Of a DNA stretch of 64,000 bases, positions 20,034 through 30,726 are shown one piece after another. A model generated the notes under the pieces. It was given only the letters and a program-made list of their open reading frames with translations. It had not been told where the DNA came from and ran no database searches. This DNA comes from Marinobacter persicus. Its GTDB lineage: Bacteria; Pseudomonadota; Gammaproteobacteria; Pseudomonadales; Oleiphilaceae. Location: the NCBI RefSeq assembly GCF_900114155.1, contig NZ_FOSC01000008.1, positions 124,001 to 188,000 on the forward strand, read 5' to 3'. The first letter of the stretch is position 1; every line of letters begins with the position of its first letter. Position numbers and translations under genes: made by a program.

Positions 20034-20609
20034 ATGGCGCACACCGGCGAAGCCACCCGCAAACACCTGCCCGGCGACATCGCCGTCTGGTTCTTCATCT
20101 TCGCGGAACTGGCGGTATTCGGCATTCTGTTCATCGGTTTCGGCGTCGCCCGCAGCCTGGACCCGGACACCTTCTCCGCCGGCCGGGCGGCCCTGCACCC
20201 CTGGACCGGGCTGATCAACACCATCGGCCTGATCACCGCCAGCTACCTGGTGGCGTTGTCCGTACACCGGTTACGAGAACGCAGAACCGGCACCGCACTC
20301 CTGCTCTGGGGTGCCATTGCCGCATCCGCCATCTACACCTTCGGCAAATTGTGGGAATACGCCAACCTGTACGCCAACGGCTACAATCTGGGTACCGACA
20401 CCTTCTTCATGTTCTATTTCTTCCTCACCTTCTTCCACTTCATGCACGTGGTGCTGGGCCAGATCATCCTGGTGGTTCTGGCGGTTAAGGTGAAAAAAGG
20501 CGACTACAACGGCGACGACATGAACGGCATGGAGTCCGGCGCCTCCTACTGGCACATGGTGGACCTGGTCTGGCTGGTGCTGTTTCCCATGCTTTACGTT
20601 CTGGCCTAA
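20034..20609 (+). CDS. norE: NorE-like cytochrome c oxidase subunit III family protein
   Basis: 191 aa with five membrane helices of the COX3 fold (GDIAVWFFIFAELAVFGILF; FHFMHVVLGQIILVVL). NorE is an accessory protein that improves NOR activity in Paracoccus-type clusters. The gene sits 9 bases after norD, preceded by TAGGAG, and 12 bases before the norF-like gene. Confidence 0.85.
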   Translation: MAHTGEATRKHLPGDIAVWFFIFAELAVFGILFIGFGVARSLDPDTFSAGRAALHPWTGLINTIGLITASYLVALSVHRLRERRTGTALLLWGAIAASAIYTFGKLWEYANLYANGYNLGTDTFFMFYFFLTFFHFMHVVLGQIILVVLAVKVKKGDYNGDDMNGMESGASYWHMVDLVWLVLFPMLYVLA

Positions 20610-20621
20610 GGAGAAGCAACA

Positions 20622-20861
20622 ATGATTGCGGTTTATATAGCCTTGATGGTGTGCACCATGACCCCGGTTATCGCCATGCAGGCAGGCGCCGATGCCTCGG
20701 TGTTGATCTGGCTGGTGTTTGCACTGGTGCTGGTGAAGGCGCTGTTACTGGTGGACCATTTCATGGAAATGAAGCATGCGCCGGCCGGCTGGAGGCTGGC
20801 TACACAAGGATGGGCAGTGGTCGTCGTTACCGTGTTGGCGGGGATTCACGCGGTCGGTTAG
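20622..20861 (+). CDS. norF: NorF-like small membrane protein
   Basis: 79 aa, ATG preceded by AAGGAG. Two to three hydrophobic helices, with the cytochrome-c-oxidase-subunit-IV-like stretch LVKALLLVDHFMEMKHAP. It is the expected partner of NorE at the end of the nor operon. The symbol rests mainly on position and this short signature. Confidence 0.75.
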   Translation: MIAVYIALMVCTMTPVIAMQAGADASVLIWLVFALVLVKALLLVDHFMEMKHAPAGWRLATQGWAVVVVTVLAGIHAVG

Positions 20862-20912
20862 GCGGCTTTCGTCTCGGGCCCAAAACCGTTCGCAGACAGT
20901 AACGGAGCAAGC

Positions 20913-21026
20913 GCCAGGATGGGGGAGGCCTTTCCAAAACACGCTCCTTGCGGCACGTCCCTGTGTTGCTTGAGCTCCGCCATCCATGGCTCCGCACAGT
21001 TTTGGAAAGGCCTCCCCCACCCTGAC
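20913..21026. repeat. Cloverleaf-type palindromic repeat, copy 2
   Basis: Arms 20913-20939 and 21000-21026 pair at 25 of 27 positions around a 60-base core almost identical to copy 1. The arm sequences differ from copy 1 over much of their length, yet remain self-complementary. It lies between the convergent norF and the 124-aa membrane protein gene. Confidence 0.9.
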
Positions 21027-21042
21027 GCACCGGGCTTTTCAG

Positions 21043-21417
21043 TTACATCAGGCTTTTCGGAAAATAAGGCGGCTTCCCACCAATCGCCTGCGCCAGAGCA
21101 ATCATGCCCCAGAGCACGAACGAGGTGTGCAGAACAATCGCCCAGACAATGGCCCAGGTCCAGAAGTTACCGGTATTGCCCAGAAGGAGCCAGGCAATGC
21201 CTACACCAGAGCCAATCAGTATCGCCCCCAGAATGGACATATAAACACCGGCTTTGGCATGAGCCCGGCGAACCACCTGCTCCGGGCGAGCGTTCATGGA
21301 AATCATCAACAGCACCACAAAACCAATGATTGGCAAAGCCAGCAGGTTCAACAGGTACCAGACAACCGGGACGTAAGCCCCGGCGGTTTCAGTCTTGGGA
21401 TTGACCGAATACGGCAT
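21043..21417 (-). CDS. Unrecognised small membrane protein after norQ
   Basis: 124 aa with three predicted membrane helices (about residues 14-40, 58-80 and 88-110). I do not recognise a family. It overlaps the end of norQ by 29 bases, so it is co-translated with the norQ/nirF/nirC operon. A role in assembling or supporting NO reductase is suggested only by that context. Confidence 0.7.
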   Translation of the reverse strand: MPYSVNPKTETAGAYVPVVWYLLNLLALPIIGFVVLLMISMNARPEQVVRRAHAKAGVYMSILGAILIGSGVGIAWLLLGNTGNFWTWAIVWAIVLHTSFVLWGMIALAQAIGGKPPYFPKSLM

Positions 21418-22171
21418 ACACCACCTCCATCAGGGCATTAACGGTCACGACATCGTCCGACAAGGGTTCGATCATGGCCGCCCGACAGGCGGCCACTGGC
21501 GGCATACCGGAGCGGATCAAATGTGCGGTGTGAATCAGCAGACGGGTAGATGCTGCTTCTTCCAGATCGTGGTCTTTCAGGTTGCGCAGGGAGGCCGCCA
21601 GACCAACCAACTGTTTTGCCAGGTCCTCGTCACAGCCCGCCTCCTGCTGAACGATGCCCAGTTCCACGTCCGGTTCCGGGTAGTCGAAACTCATGGAAAC
21701 AAAACGCTGCCGGGTGCTGGGCTTCATGCCTTTGAGCAGGCTTTGATAACCGGGGTTGTAAGACACCACCAGCATGAAGCCGGGAGCGGCCTGCAACAGT
21801 TCGCCGGTGCGTTCGATGGGCAGCTCGCGGCGGTCATCGGCCAGCGGGTGCAATACCACCGTGGTGTCCTTGCGGGCTTCCACCACCTCATCCAGATAGC
21901 AGATACCACCTTCGCGCACGGCGCGGGTGAGCGGGCCATCCTGCCAGTAGGTGCCATCCGGGCCGATCAGGTGACGGCCGACTAGATCGGAGGCGGTCAG
22001 GTCGTCGTGACAGGCCACGGTATAAACCGGCCGGTCCAGTCTTTCCGCCATGTGCCGGACGAACCGCGTTTTGCCGCAGCCGGTCGGCCCCTTGATCAGT
22101 ACCGGCAGGCCGTTCTCGGCGGCGGCGGTGAACAGTTCCACTTCATTGCCAACGGGCTGGTAAAAGCTCAT
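21389..22171 (-). CDS. norQ: MoxR-type AAA+ ATPase NorQ/NirQ
   Basis: 260 aa. Walker A GPTGCGKTRF near the N-terminus, Walker B-like ICYLDEVVEARKDT, and the CbbQ/NirQ/NorQ C-terminal region (RLLIHTAHLIRSGMPP). It is an ATPase that partners with the VWA protein NorD to activate NorCB. Unusually for the family it is not next to norCB but heads toward it from the opposite strand, in an operon with nirC, nirF and a PhnD-like gene; it overlaps the latter by 4 bases. Confidence 0.93.
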   Translation of the reverse strand: MSFYQPVGNEVELFTAAAENGLPVLIKGPTGCGKTRFVRHMAERLDRPVYTVACHDDLTASDLVGRHLIGPDGTYWQDGPLTRAVREGGICYLDEVVEARKDTTVVLHPLADDRRELPIERTGELLQAAPGFMLVVSYNPGYQSLLKGMKPSTRQRFVSMSFDYPEPDVELGIVQQEAGCDEDLAKQLVGLAASLRNLKDHDLEEAASTRLLIHTAHLIRSGMPPVAACRAAMIEPLSDDVVTVNALMEVVYAVFGQSQD

Positions 22172-22911
22172 GGACGGGTTTCCTTTTCTGCAATGGATTC
22201 AGGGGCCGCAAAGCGGTACACCCACTCCGGGAAAATCCGGAAAATCTGTCGGTCATGGTCGCGCCGCAAACTTAGCAGCGCATCAGTACAGTGTTTGGCC
22301 AGAGGATTGTTATTGGCTGTTGCCGGGCGATACCAGCCGGCTCCGGGCACCGGCTCGCCCTGCCAGGTGATGGCCAGTCCCTGACTTTCCAGCATAGGGC
22401 GAACCAGGCCAAGTTCGGAGGCCGCCGCATGGGTATTGTTGTGCAACAAAAGCCCCAAAGCCGAGCTGAAATCCCCCGCTTCATACCGCTGCCCCGGGGT
22501 CGGGTGAACACCGTGTCGGGAAAGCGCCTGCAAGGGCAAATCCCGGCCCAGGGCGTCTTCGCTGTCCACCAGAGAGACATCCCGGCCCGCCAGCTCGGCG
22601 ATTGACCGAACGCCGGCGGTTTTGCGGGTCACCCACACGGGCACGGGGTATCGGCCATCACGGTTCACGGCGGCCAGAACCGGTCTTTCCCCTTCGCTGT
22701 CCAACCGGAAGGCCAGATCGCTCCCGGCATCTTCATTAAAATTCAGCTCCACCTGGCAACCTGCCCGCTCCAGCCACGACTGCAAGCGGTTGGCGGCGAC
22801 AGTGGTGGACCGGGCATCCGTCTCGATGTGCAGCCGGAACACCGGCTCGGCCCGAACCGGACCCGCTGTCGCCAGCACAGCCAGTACCACTGGCAACCAG
22901 GGGCGTTTCAC
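22168..22911 (-). CDS. PhnD/SsuA-like periplasmic substrate-binding protein
   Basis: About 247 aa from the GTG at 22911 (overlapping the nirF stop as TAGTG); an ATG at 22929 is an alternative. The signal peptide MKRPWLPVVLAVLATAG ends near VRA-EP. The body has the type II periplasmic-binding fold of PhnD-like proteins: VWVTRKTAGVRSIAELAGRDVSLVD and an AASELGLV segment. No ABC permease or ATPase accompanies it. It is sandwiched between nirF and norQ, so it may bind a small oxyanion or act in NO-reductase or d1-heme maturation. Function unknown. Confidence 0.7.
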   Translation of the reverse strand: MKRPWLPVVLAVLATAGPVRAEPVFRLHIETDARSTTVAANRLQSWLERAGCQVELNFNEDAGSDLAFRLDSEGERPVLAAVNRDGRYPVPVWVTRKTAGVRSIAELAGRDVSLVDSEDALGRDLPLQALSRHGVHPTPGQRYEAGDFSSALGLLLHNNTHAAASELGLVRPMLESQGLAITWQGEPVPGAGWYRPATANNNPLAKHCTDALLSLRRDHDRQIFRIFPEWVYRFAAPESIAEKETRP

Positions 22912-22912
22912 A

Positions 22913-24109
22913 CTACAAACCCAGCGCATGGGCCCGGTTGGTGAAGAAAATGCCCGATGGTTTCCGGGCCGGCAGGCGTGCTACTTCCTCCAGGGTCCGG
23001 GTGCTGTAAACGGTAATCCGGTCGCTGTCCCGGGACGACACCCAGACTTCCTCACCGCGTGGAGTGAACTCCATGTGCAGCACAGACTTGCCCGGCTCGA
23101 GCGTGCGAATGATTTCCCGGGTCTGCGAATCAATCACCTGCACCACATTGTTCTTCGGATGGGCGAAGCTCACCCAGATCTGACGGTTGTCCGGGCTGGC
23201 CATGACAAAGACCGGCTGGCCCTGTACCGGAATGCGCTCCACCATGCTCCAGTCCGCCATGTCCGCCACCAGCACCTCGTGGCGACCCACCGCCGGCACA
23301 AAGGCGTTACCGTCGGCAATTGCCCAGCCTTCAAGGTGCGGCATTTTGTATACCGGTAAACGCTGCTCACCTTTACCGTAATCCGGAAGGATGGTTTGCA
23401 CGCCTTGCCCGGGATTCCACAAATCCATCATTGATAATCCGTCTTCACCGAAAAGCCCGGCAATGTAGTAACGGCCATCGGGAGTGATCAGGGCATCGTA
23501 GGGCTCCTCGCCGGCATCATGGCGGCTAACATCCGGCGGGGTGGTGAGCATATCCACCGTCCAGATTTCACCGGCTTCGAACAGGGAGAACACAAACCGG
23601 TTGCCCGGCGCATCCACCAGCCCCACGGTTTTGGACTGGTCCTGTTTACCTTCCTCATTGACATAGGTCGCTGGAATTTCCGCGACGGTTTCCAGGGTGT
23701 CGCTGTCAAACACGTTCACCCCACCCGGCTCATAATTGGACACCGCCACATACTCTCCGTCCTGGGAAATGGCGCCACCAATACTGTTACCGGACTGGAT
23801 CACCCGCTCGTCGATGGTGCCTGTAAGCAGGTCCACCTTGGTCAAGCCGCCATCACGGCCGAATACATAGCCGTAGCGGGCGTCCCGGGAATAAACCACC
23901 GAGGCGTGGGACAGATCGCCCAGGCCTTCCACCCGGTCGAGAATCTCGTATTCGGAATGATCCACCACCAGCACCGACCCGGTTGCCCGCTCGATAATCA
24001 GGCCAAGATCACCGGTACCACGGAGCTGGTCAGGCTCCGGAGTCTGCGTGGACTGACAGCCGGCAAGCAACGTGGTGGCAATGGCCAAGGGCAACAATAA
24101 ACGTTTCAT
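22913..24109 (-). CDS. nirF: Heme d1 biosynthesis protein NirF
   Basis: 398 aa, ATG at 24109 after AGGAGAAAT. It starts with a lipoprotein signal (TTLLAGC, Cys18), then an eight-bladed propeller similar to the d1 domain of NirS but without the c-heme domain. NirF acts in the periplasm in a late step of heme d1 formation. It lies downstream of nirC in the operon divergent from nirS. Confidence 0.93.
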   Translation of the reverse strand: MKRLLLPLAIATTLLAGCQSTQTPEPDQLRGTGDLGLIIERATGSVLVVDHSEYEILDRVEGLGDLSHASVVYSRDARYGYVFGRDGGLTKVDLLTGTIDERVIQSGNSIGGAISQDGEYVAVSNYEPGGVNVFDSDTLETVAEIPATYVNEEGKQDQSKTVGLVDAPGNRFVFSLFEAGEIWTVDMLTTPPDVSRHDAGEEPYDALITPDGRYYIAGLFGEDGLSMMDLWNPGQGVQTILPDYGKGEQRLPVYKMPHLEGWAIADGNAFVPAVGRHEVLVADMADWSMVERIPVQGQPVFVMASPDNRQIWVSFAHPKNNVVQVIDSQTREIIRTLEPGKSVLHMEFTPRGEEVWVSSRDSDRITVYSTRTLEEVARLPARKPSGIFFTNRAHALGL

Positions 24110-24148
24110 GGGCAATTTCTCCTGGCTTGGCATTCGGTGTGCCGGTCA

Positions 24149-24493
24149 TCAGTCATCGGCAACCAGCGCGCCGGACTTCAGCTGCCGGCCGATCCACAAC
24201 ATTTCGTCATCGCTCAGCAACGCTTTCCAGGGCGGCATGGCGGTGCCATCCACACCCTCGCGGATAATGGCCGCAATGGCCTCCGCCGGCAGTTGCTCCA
24301 GATCTTCCGGACGCAGGGGCGGCCCCAGGCCGCCGCGCATGGTCAGTCCATGGCAGGAACCGCAATCCTGGATGACAAAATTCTCCAGTTCGGCTTCATC
24401 CACGTTGAGTTCAGCCATCGAAGCCGCCGGCGTCAACCACACCGCCAACACAAACCCGACAAGCGGGCCAACTGATTCACACCGAGCCTTCAT
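24149..24493 (-). CDS. nirC: Periplasmic cytochrome c NirC
   Basis: 114 aa from ATG 24493 (GGGAG upstream). It has a signal peptide (to about residue 26) and one heme motif CGSCH (Cys44, Cys47, His48), with a likely axial Met in DGTAMPPW. NirC is a small electron carrier for cytochrome cd1 and d1-heme maturation. The separate c551 gene nirM of Pseudomonas is not found here, so this may be the only electron donor encoded in the cluster. Confidence 0.85.
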   Translation of the reverse strand: MKARCESVGPLVGFVLAVWLTPAASMAELNVDEAELENFVIQDCGSCHGLTMRGGLGPPLRPEDLEQLPAEAIAAIIREGVDGTAMPPWKALLSDDEMLWIGRQLKSGALVADD

Positions 24494-24547
24494 TTTCCGT
24501 CTCCCGACCACCGGCTACGCTGCTGTAACCACAGTACATCCTGAACA

Positions 24548-24561
24548 TTGATATTGCTTAA
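24548..24561 (-). promoter_or_regulatory. Possible Dnr/FNR box for nirCF-norQ
   Basis: Read on the minus strand, TTAAG-CAAT-ATCAA matches 8 of 10 positions and lies 55 bases before nirC. No convincing -10 element was found at the ideal distance. Confidence 0.4.
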
Positions 24562-24568
24562 ATAATTC

Positions 24569-24609
24569 AGGGGTATCCAGTGTTCTTTCGATATACCCAT
24601 GGAGGGGTA
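24569..24609. promoter_or_regulatory. NarL/NarP heptamers between nirC and nirS
   Basis: TACCCAT-GG-AGGGGTA at 24594-24609 is a perfect 7-2-7 pair: both halves fit TACYYMT. A further single heptamer, AGGGGTA, lies at 24569-24575. This suggests nitrate/nitrite control of the divergent nir operons. Confidence 0.65.
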
Positions 24610-24632
24610 CTCGCTTGAAAAGTCGTAAATAT

Positions 24633-26433
<1,801 letters not shown>

Positions 26434-26460
26434 TCGGCCACCGGCCCGGAGGAGAACCCC

Positions 26461-26925
26461 ATGCAACTGGATGCAGCAGACAAGGCACTCATCGACAGCT
26501 ACCAACGGGGCTTGCCGGTGTGTGAACGACCTTACCAGGCCATGGCCCAGAACCTGGGTCTGACCGAAAACGAGGTTATCCGGCGTCTGGCTGCCCTGAA
26601 GGAGCAAAAGGTTCTCAGCCGGGTCGGTCCGGTTTTTGAACACAGCCAGGCAGGCGCCAGCCTGCTGGCTGCCGTGGCTGCCTCGCCCGAGCAAATGGAC
26701 GCGGCGGCAGCCCGGATTAACCTGGCACCCGGCGTGAATCACAACTACGCCCGGGAGCACCGATACAACCTCTGGTTCGTGATGACCGCAGCGGATGAAC
26801 GCACACTCAAAGGCCGCCTTGACGAGCTGGAACAACAACTGGGCTTGCCCATGCTCCGGCTTCCCATGATTGAGGGTTACCACATCGACCTCGGTTTCCA
26901 AATCGACTGGGAGGCGCTTTCATGA
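26461..26925 (+). CDS. nirD: Siroheme decarboxylase subunit NirD
   Basis: 154 aa, AsnC/Lrp-type fold with an N-terminal winged helix (NLGLTENEVIRRLAALKEQ) and the catalytic-type motif NHNYAREHRYNLWFV. NirD, L, G and H together decarboxylate siroheme to didecarboxysiroheme, the second step of heme d1 synthesis. Placed as NirD by length and order; the last 4 bases overlap nirL. Confidence 0.88.
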   Translation: MQLDAADKALIDSYQRGLPVCERPYQAMAQNLGLTENEVIRRLAALKEQKVLSRVGPVFEHSQAGASLLAAVAASPEQMDAAAARINLAPGVNHNYAREHRYNLWFVMTAADERTLKGRLDELEQQLGLPMLRLPMIEGYHIDLGFQIDWEALS

Positions 26926-27467
26926 GCATGCCGCAGAGCCACAAAGGGCATGTGCCCAAACCCTTTCTATTCAACACAGACTCCATCAGCGCATGGGGTT
27001 TGTTACGTTTGCGCCAGCAACTCGAAAACGGCCTGCCGTTAACACCCCGGCCCTACCAGACTCTGGCGGAAAACACCGGCCTGACCGAGCAGCAGGTCAT
27101 GGCTGCCATCGAGCAGTGGCAACAACAGGGGCTGATTAAACGCCTGGGGCTGGTGGTCAAGCACCGCACCCTGGGCTACAACGCCAACGCCATGGTGGTA
27201 TGGGATGTGCCGGATGAACAGGTATCACAGCTAGGGAAGACCATGGCATCCATACCGTTCATCACCCTGTGCTACCAGCGCCCGCGGCAACTGCCAGACT
27301 GGCCCTACAACCTGTTCTGCATGATTCACGGGGTCAGTCGCGACCGGGTTCTGGCTCAACTCGACACCCTGATCAAAGACCATCAACTCACCGATATTCC
27401 CCACGCAGTGCTGTTCAGTACCAAAGCCTATCTACAGCGGGGAGGACGCTATGTCAGTCACGGCTGA
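26922..27467 (+). CDS. nirL: Siroheme decarboxylase subunit NirL
   Basis: 181 aa, same AsnC-like fold. It carries the motif of the longer subunits, CYQRPRQLPDWPYNLF, rather than the HNYxREH motif of NirD/G. It pairs with NirD. The ATGA overlap with nirD and 17-base overlap with nirG indicate strict co-translation. Confidence 0.87.
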   Translation: MSMPQSHKGHVPKPFLFNTDSISAWGLLRLRQQLENGLPLTPRPYQTLAENTGLTEQQVMAAIEQWQQQGLIKRLGLVVKHRTLGYNANAMVVWDVPDEQVSQLGKTMASIPFITLCYQRPRQLPDWPYNLFCMIHGVSRDRVLAQLDTLIKDHQLTDIPHAVLFSTKAYLQRGGRYVSHG

Positions 27468-27951
27468 ACGCCGCAAAAAGCCGGAACCAGGGGCCACCGT
27501 TCCGGCCTTCAGCGACACCGAAAAAGCCATCATCAACCGCCTGCAACACGGCCTGCCCCTGACCGCCACCCCTTACCGGGATGTGGCCAGCGAACTGGGT
27601 ATTGGCGAGCAGGAATTGCTGGACCACCTGAAAGCCATGCTGGCCGACGGCACGCTGACCCGCTTTGGCCCCATGTTCCACGCCGGTGAAATGGGCGGCG
27701 GGCTGACCCTGGCCGCCATGCGCATTCCTCCCGAACATTTCGACACCGTCACCGAACAGGTCAACAGCTTCGAGGAAGTCGCCCACAACTACCGCCGGGA
27801 ACACGAACTGAACATGTGGTTCGTGCTGGCCACCGAAACCCCGGAAGGCATCAGCGAGACCATCGAGCGCATCGAGCAGCTGACCGGCTACCCGGTCTAC
27901 AACATGCCCAAGGAGCAGGAATTTCATGTCCACCTCCATTTCGAAGTCTGA
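27451..27951 (+). CDS. nirG: Siroheme decarboxylase subunit NirG
   Basis: 166 aa. It carries VAHNYRREHELNMWFV, the NirD/G-type active-site motif, with an N-terminal basic extension (MSVTAERRKKPEPG). It is the second short-type subunit and pairs with NirH. It starts inside nirL and ends 26 bases inside nirH. Confidence 0.87.
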   Translation: MSVTAERRKKPEPGATVPAFSDTEKAIINRLQHGLPLTATPYRDVASELGIGEQELLDHLKAMLADGTLTRFGPMFHAGEMGGGLTLAAMRIPPEHFDTVTEQVNSFEEVAHNYRREHELNMWFVLATETPEGISETIERIEQLTGYPVYNMPKEQEFHVHLHFEV

Positions 27952-28450
27952 GCCTGCCACGCTCAGTGAACAGGACCGGGCGCTGATTCTGGCCACGCAG
28001 AACGGCCTGCCCCTGGTGCCAGATCCCTGGGGCGAGCTGGGTGAGCAGCTGAACATGAGCGCTGACCAGGTACTTGAGCGCTTCCAGGCCATGCAAGAGA
28101 GCGGCGTGATTCGCCGGGTCGCTGCCGTACCCAATCACTACCGGCTGGGTTACCAATTCAACGGCATGACCGTGTGGGACGTGGCGGACGACGCCATTGC
28201 CGAGCTGGGCGAACGGGTGGGCGAACTGCCGTTTGTCAGCCACTGCTACCGGCGCCCGCGCCACCTGCCCTACTGGAGCTACAACCTGTTCGCCATGGTG
28301 CACGGCACCAGCCGGGACGAAGTGGAAAACAAGGCCGGAAAGATTGCCGACGTGCTGGGCGAGGCCTGCTCCGGCCACACCATTCTGTACAGCTCGGCGA
28401 TTCTGAAAAAAACCGGGTTACGGCTTAGAAAACAGACAGATAAAAACTAG
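27926..28450 (+). CDS. nirH: Siroheme decarboxylase subunit NirH
   Basis: 174 aa. The long-type motif CYRRPRHLPYWSYNLF is present, so it is the fourth siroheme decarboxylase subunit. The start lies within the end of nirG, preceded by AAGGAGCAGG. It closes the D-L-G-H set; a 167-base gap with a possible promoter separates it from nirJ. Confidence 0.87.
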   Translation: MSTSISKSEPATLSEQDRALILATQNGLPLVPDPWGELGEQLNMSADQVLERFQAMQESGVIRRVAAVPNHYRLGYQFNGMTVWDVADDAIAELGERVGELPFVSHCYRRPRHLPYWSYNLFAMVHGTSRDEVENKAGKIADVLGEACSGHTILYSSAILKKTGLRLRKQTDKN

Positions 28451-28488
28451 CCAGCAGCACGGAAACAGACAGAAAAGTACCCCCGATA

Positions 28489-28504
28489 TACTCCATCAAA
28501 GGTA
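28489..28504. promoter_or_regulatory. NarL/NarP-like 7-2-7 site before nirJ
   Basis: TACTCCA-TC-AAAGGTA has 7-2-7 geometry with weaker half-sites (left 6 of 7). It lies 114 bases before nirJ, in the only sizeable gap of the nirS-N operon, and hints at an internal promoter. Confidence 0.4.
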
Positions 28505-28617
28505 TGGATTGGCAAGGCACCAGGGGGGATAGTTAATCAAAAGGCTGCTTAAGGGCAGAGAGCCGATAAAGGCCCGCCCGGAGAGGCAAAAGCCACTCCT
28601 GATGAGAGAGATACACT

Positions 28618-29817
28618 ATGTTTCGCATGACCCGCTACATCAAAAGCCTGATGAACCCGGCACCGGTGCGCCCGATGCCCGGGCCCAGCGGCCCGGTGGT
28701 GATCTGGAACCTGATCCGGCGCTGCAACCTCACCTGCAAACACTGCTATTCCATTTCCGCCGATGTGGATTTCAAGGGCGAGCTGAGCACCGACGAAGTC
28801 TACACCGTAATGGACGACCTCAAGGCCTATGGCGTGCCGGTGCTGATCCTGTCCGGCGGCGAGCCGCTGATGCGCCCGGACATTTTCGAGATCTCCCACC
28901 GCGCCAAGGAAATGGGCTTTTATGTTGGCCTGTCCACCAATGGCACCCTGATCACCGAAGACAACATCGACAAGATCGCCGCCGTTGGCTATGACTACGT
29001 GGGCATCAGCATCGACGGCCTGGAAGCCACCCACGACGAATTCCGGCAGAAAAAAGGCGCGTTCAAGGAATCCATGCACGCCGTGGCCCTGTGCAAGCAG
29101 GCCGGCATCAAAGTGGGCCTGCGCTTCACCCTGACCCAGGACAACTACCCGGAACTGCCGGCCATGCTGGAAATGCTCGATGAACACGACATCGACAAGT
29201 TCTACCTCTCGCACCTTAACTACTCCGGGCGCGGCGGCCGGAACAAAAAGCGGGATGCCTGGTACGACATGACCCGCGAAGCCATGACCCTGCTGTTCAA
29301 TCACTGCCACGACGAACTGAAACGAGGCATTGAGCGGGAATACGTCACCGGCAACAACGACGCGGACGGCCCTTTCCTGATCGAATGGGCGAAAGAATAC
29401 TATCCCGACCAGGTACCGGCTCTGGAGCAGCGTCTGCTCAACTGGGGCGGTAATTCCTCCGGCGTGAACATCTCCAATATCGACAACCTGGGCGTGGTGC
29501 ATCCGGATACCTTCTGGTGGGACTACAACCTGGGCAACGTGCGGGAAACACCGTTCTCGAAAATCTGGTCCGAAACCACCGACCCGCTGATGCAGGGCTT
29601 CCGTCAGCATCCGCGACCGGTCAAGGGCCGATGCGCCGAGTGTAAATACCTGCCCATCTGTAACGGCAACACCCGGGTGCGGGCCTACAACATTTCCCGG
29701 GATTTCTGGGAAGAAGACCCCGGCTGCTACCTCACCAACGAGGAAATCGGCGTGATGGACGACATGCCACGGCGGGTGGCGGCGGGTGCCGTCGAAATTC
29801 CGGTTCACAACCTGTAA
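28618..29817 (+). CDS. nirJ: Radical SAM heme d1 enzyme NirJ
   Basis: 399 aa. N-terminal radical SAM motif [10 protein letters not shown] (CX3CX2C) and a C-terminal SPASM-like cysteine set ([15 protein letters not shown]) for an extra 4Fe-4S cluster. NirJ removes propionate side chains of didecarboxysiroheme to install the d1 keto groups. It is preceded by GAGAGAG and followed 11 bases later by nirE. Confidence 0.94.
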   Translation: MFRMTRYIKSLMNPAPVRPMPGPSGPVVIWNLIRRCNLTCKHCYSISADVDFKGELSTDEVYTVMDDLKAYGVPVLILSGGEPLMRPDIFEISHRAKEMGFYVGLSTNGTLITEDNIDKIAAVGYDYVGISIDGLEATHDEFRQKKGAFKESMHAVALCKQAGIKVGLRFTLTQDNYPELPAMLEMLDEHDIDKFYLSHLNYSGRGGRNKKRDAWYDMTREAMTLLFNHCHDELKRGIEREYVTGNNDADGPFLIEWAKEYYPDQVPALEQRLLNWGGNSSGVNISNIDNLGVVHPDTFWWDYNLGNVRETPFSKIWSETTDPLMQGFRQHPRPVKGRCAECKYLPICNGNTRVRAYNISRDFWEEDPGCYLTNEEIGVMDDMPRRVAAGAVEIPVHNL

Positions 29818-29828
29818 GGAACCACACC

Positions 29829-30692
29829 ATGAATACCAACACACGGAAAAAATGTCTGGTGGAGTTCCAGCTGGCCGAACAGCCCCTGCGCCCCGGTGAA
29901 GTAGCCATCGTTGGTGCCGGCCCCGGCGACCCGGGCCTGCTGACCCTGCGCGCCCTGATGCTGATTCAGCAGGCCGACGCGGTGGTGTACGACCGCCTGG
30001 TCTCGCCCCAGATCATGGAACTGGTGAACCCCGGCGCCGAACGCATACACGTGGGCAAGGCCAGCGGCTGCCACTATGTGCCCCAGGAAGAAACCAACGA
30101 ACTGCTGGTGCAACTGGCCACCCGCCAGCGCCGGGTAGTGCGGCTGAAAGGCGGTGACCCGTACATCTTTGGCCGGGGCGGCGAAGAGGCCGAATTCCTG
30201 GTGGAAAACGACATCGATTTCCAGGTCGTGCCAGGTATTACCTCCGCCGCTGGCTGCGCCTCCTACTGCGGCATCCCGCTGACTCACCGGGACTACTCCC
30301 AGAGCGTGACCTTCGTCACCGGCCACCGCAAGGGCGACCAGAGCCTGGAGCTGAACTGGCAGACCCTCGCCGCCCCTGGCCAGACCCGGGTGTTCTACAT
30401 GGGCCTGCATAACGCGCCCACCATCGTAAAAGAACTGACCGCCCACGGCGTTTCCGCCAAATGCCCGGTAGCGCTGGTGGAACGTGGCACCACGCCATTG
30501 CAACACATGACCGTGACCACCCTGGACGATCTGGTTGAAACCATCGACCGGGAAGATTTCCAGCCGCCAACCCTGATTATTGTCGGCGAAGTGGTGCAAC
30601 TGGCGGAAAAACTCGCGCGCCCTGCCCAGGCCGGCTGGAACAGCGCACTGGCCGGCCCAGCTGCCGCCCACGCTGGCCGCCGGCCGGCCTGA
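29829..30692 (+). CDS. nirE: Uroporphyrinogen-III C-methyltransferase NirE
   Basis: 287 aa. SUMT family: [18 protein letters not shown], then [18 protein letters not shown] and [13 protein letters not shown]. It methylates uroporphyrinogen III at C2 and C7 with SAM to give precorrin-2, the entry to heme d1. It has no CysG dehydrogenase/chelatase domain, as expected for the d1-dedicated enzyme. Confidence 0.94.
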   Translation: MNTNTRKKCLVEFQLAEQPLRPGEVAIVGAGPGDPGLLTLRALMLIQQADAVVYDRLVSPQIMELVNPGAERIHVGKASGCHYVPQEETNELLVQLATRQRRVVRLKGGDPYIFGRGGEEAEFLVENDIDFQVVPGITSAAGCASYCGIPLTHRDYSQSVTFVTGHRKGDQSLELNWQTLAAPGQTRVFYMGLHNAPTIVKELTAHGVSAKCPVALVERGTTPLQHMTVTTLDDLVETIDREDFQPPTLIIVGEVVQLAEKLARPAQAGWNSALAGPAAAHAGRRPA

Positions 30693-30726
30693 TTCATCCA
30701 TTATTGTTAACCGGGAGCAGTTGCTG

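Noticed and set aside
18099..20267. A 722-codon open frame on the minus strand across norD
   Set aside because: It is the antisense of norD plus part of its neighbours. norD has clear domains and motifs, and the antisense product is Gln/Gly/Val-rich shadow sequence typical of high-GC DNA.
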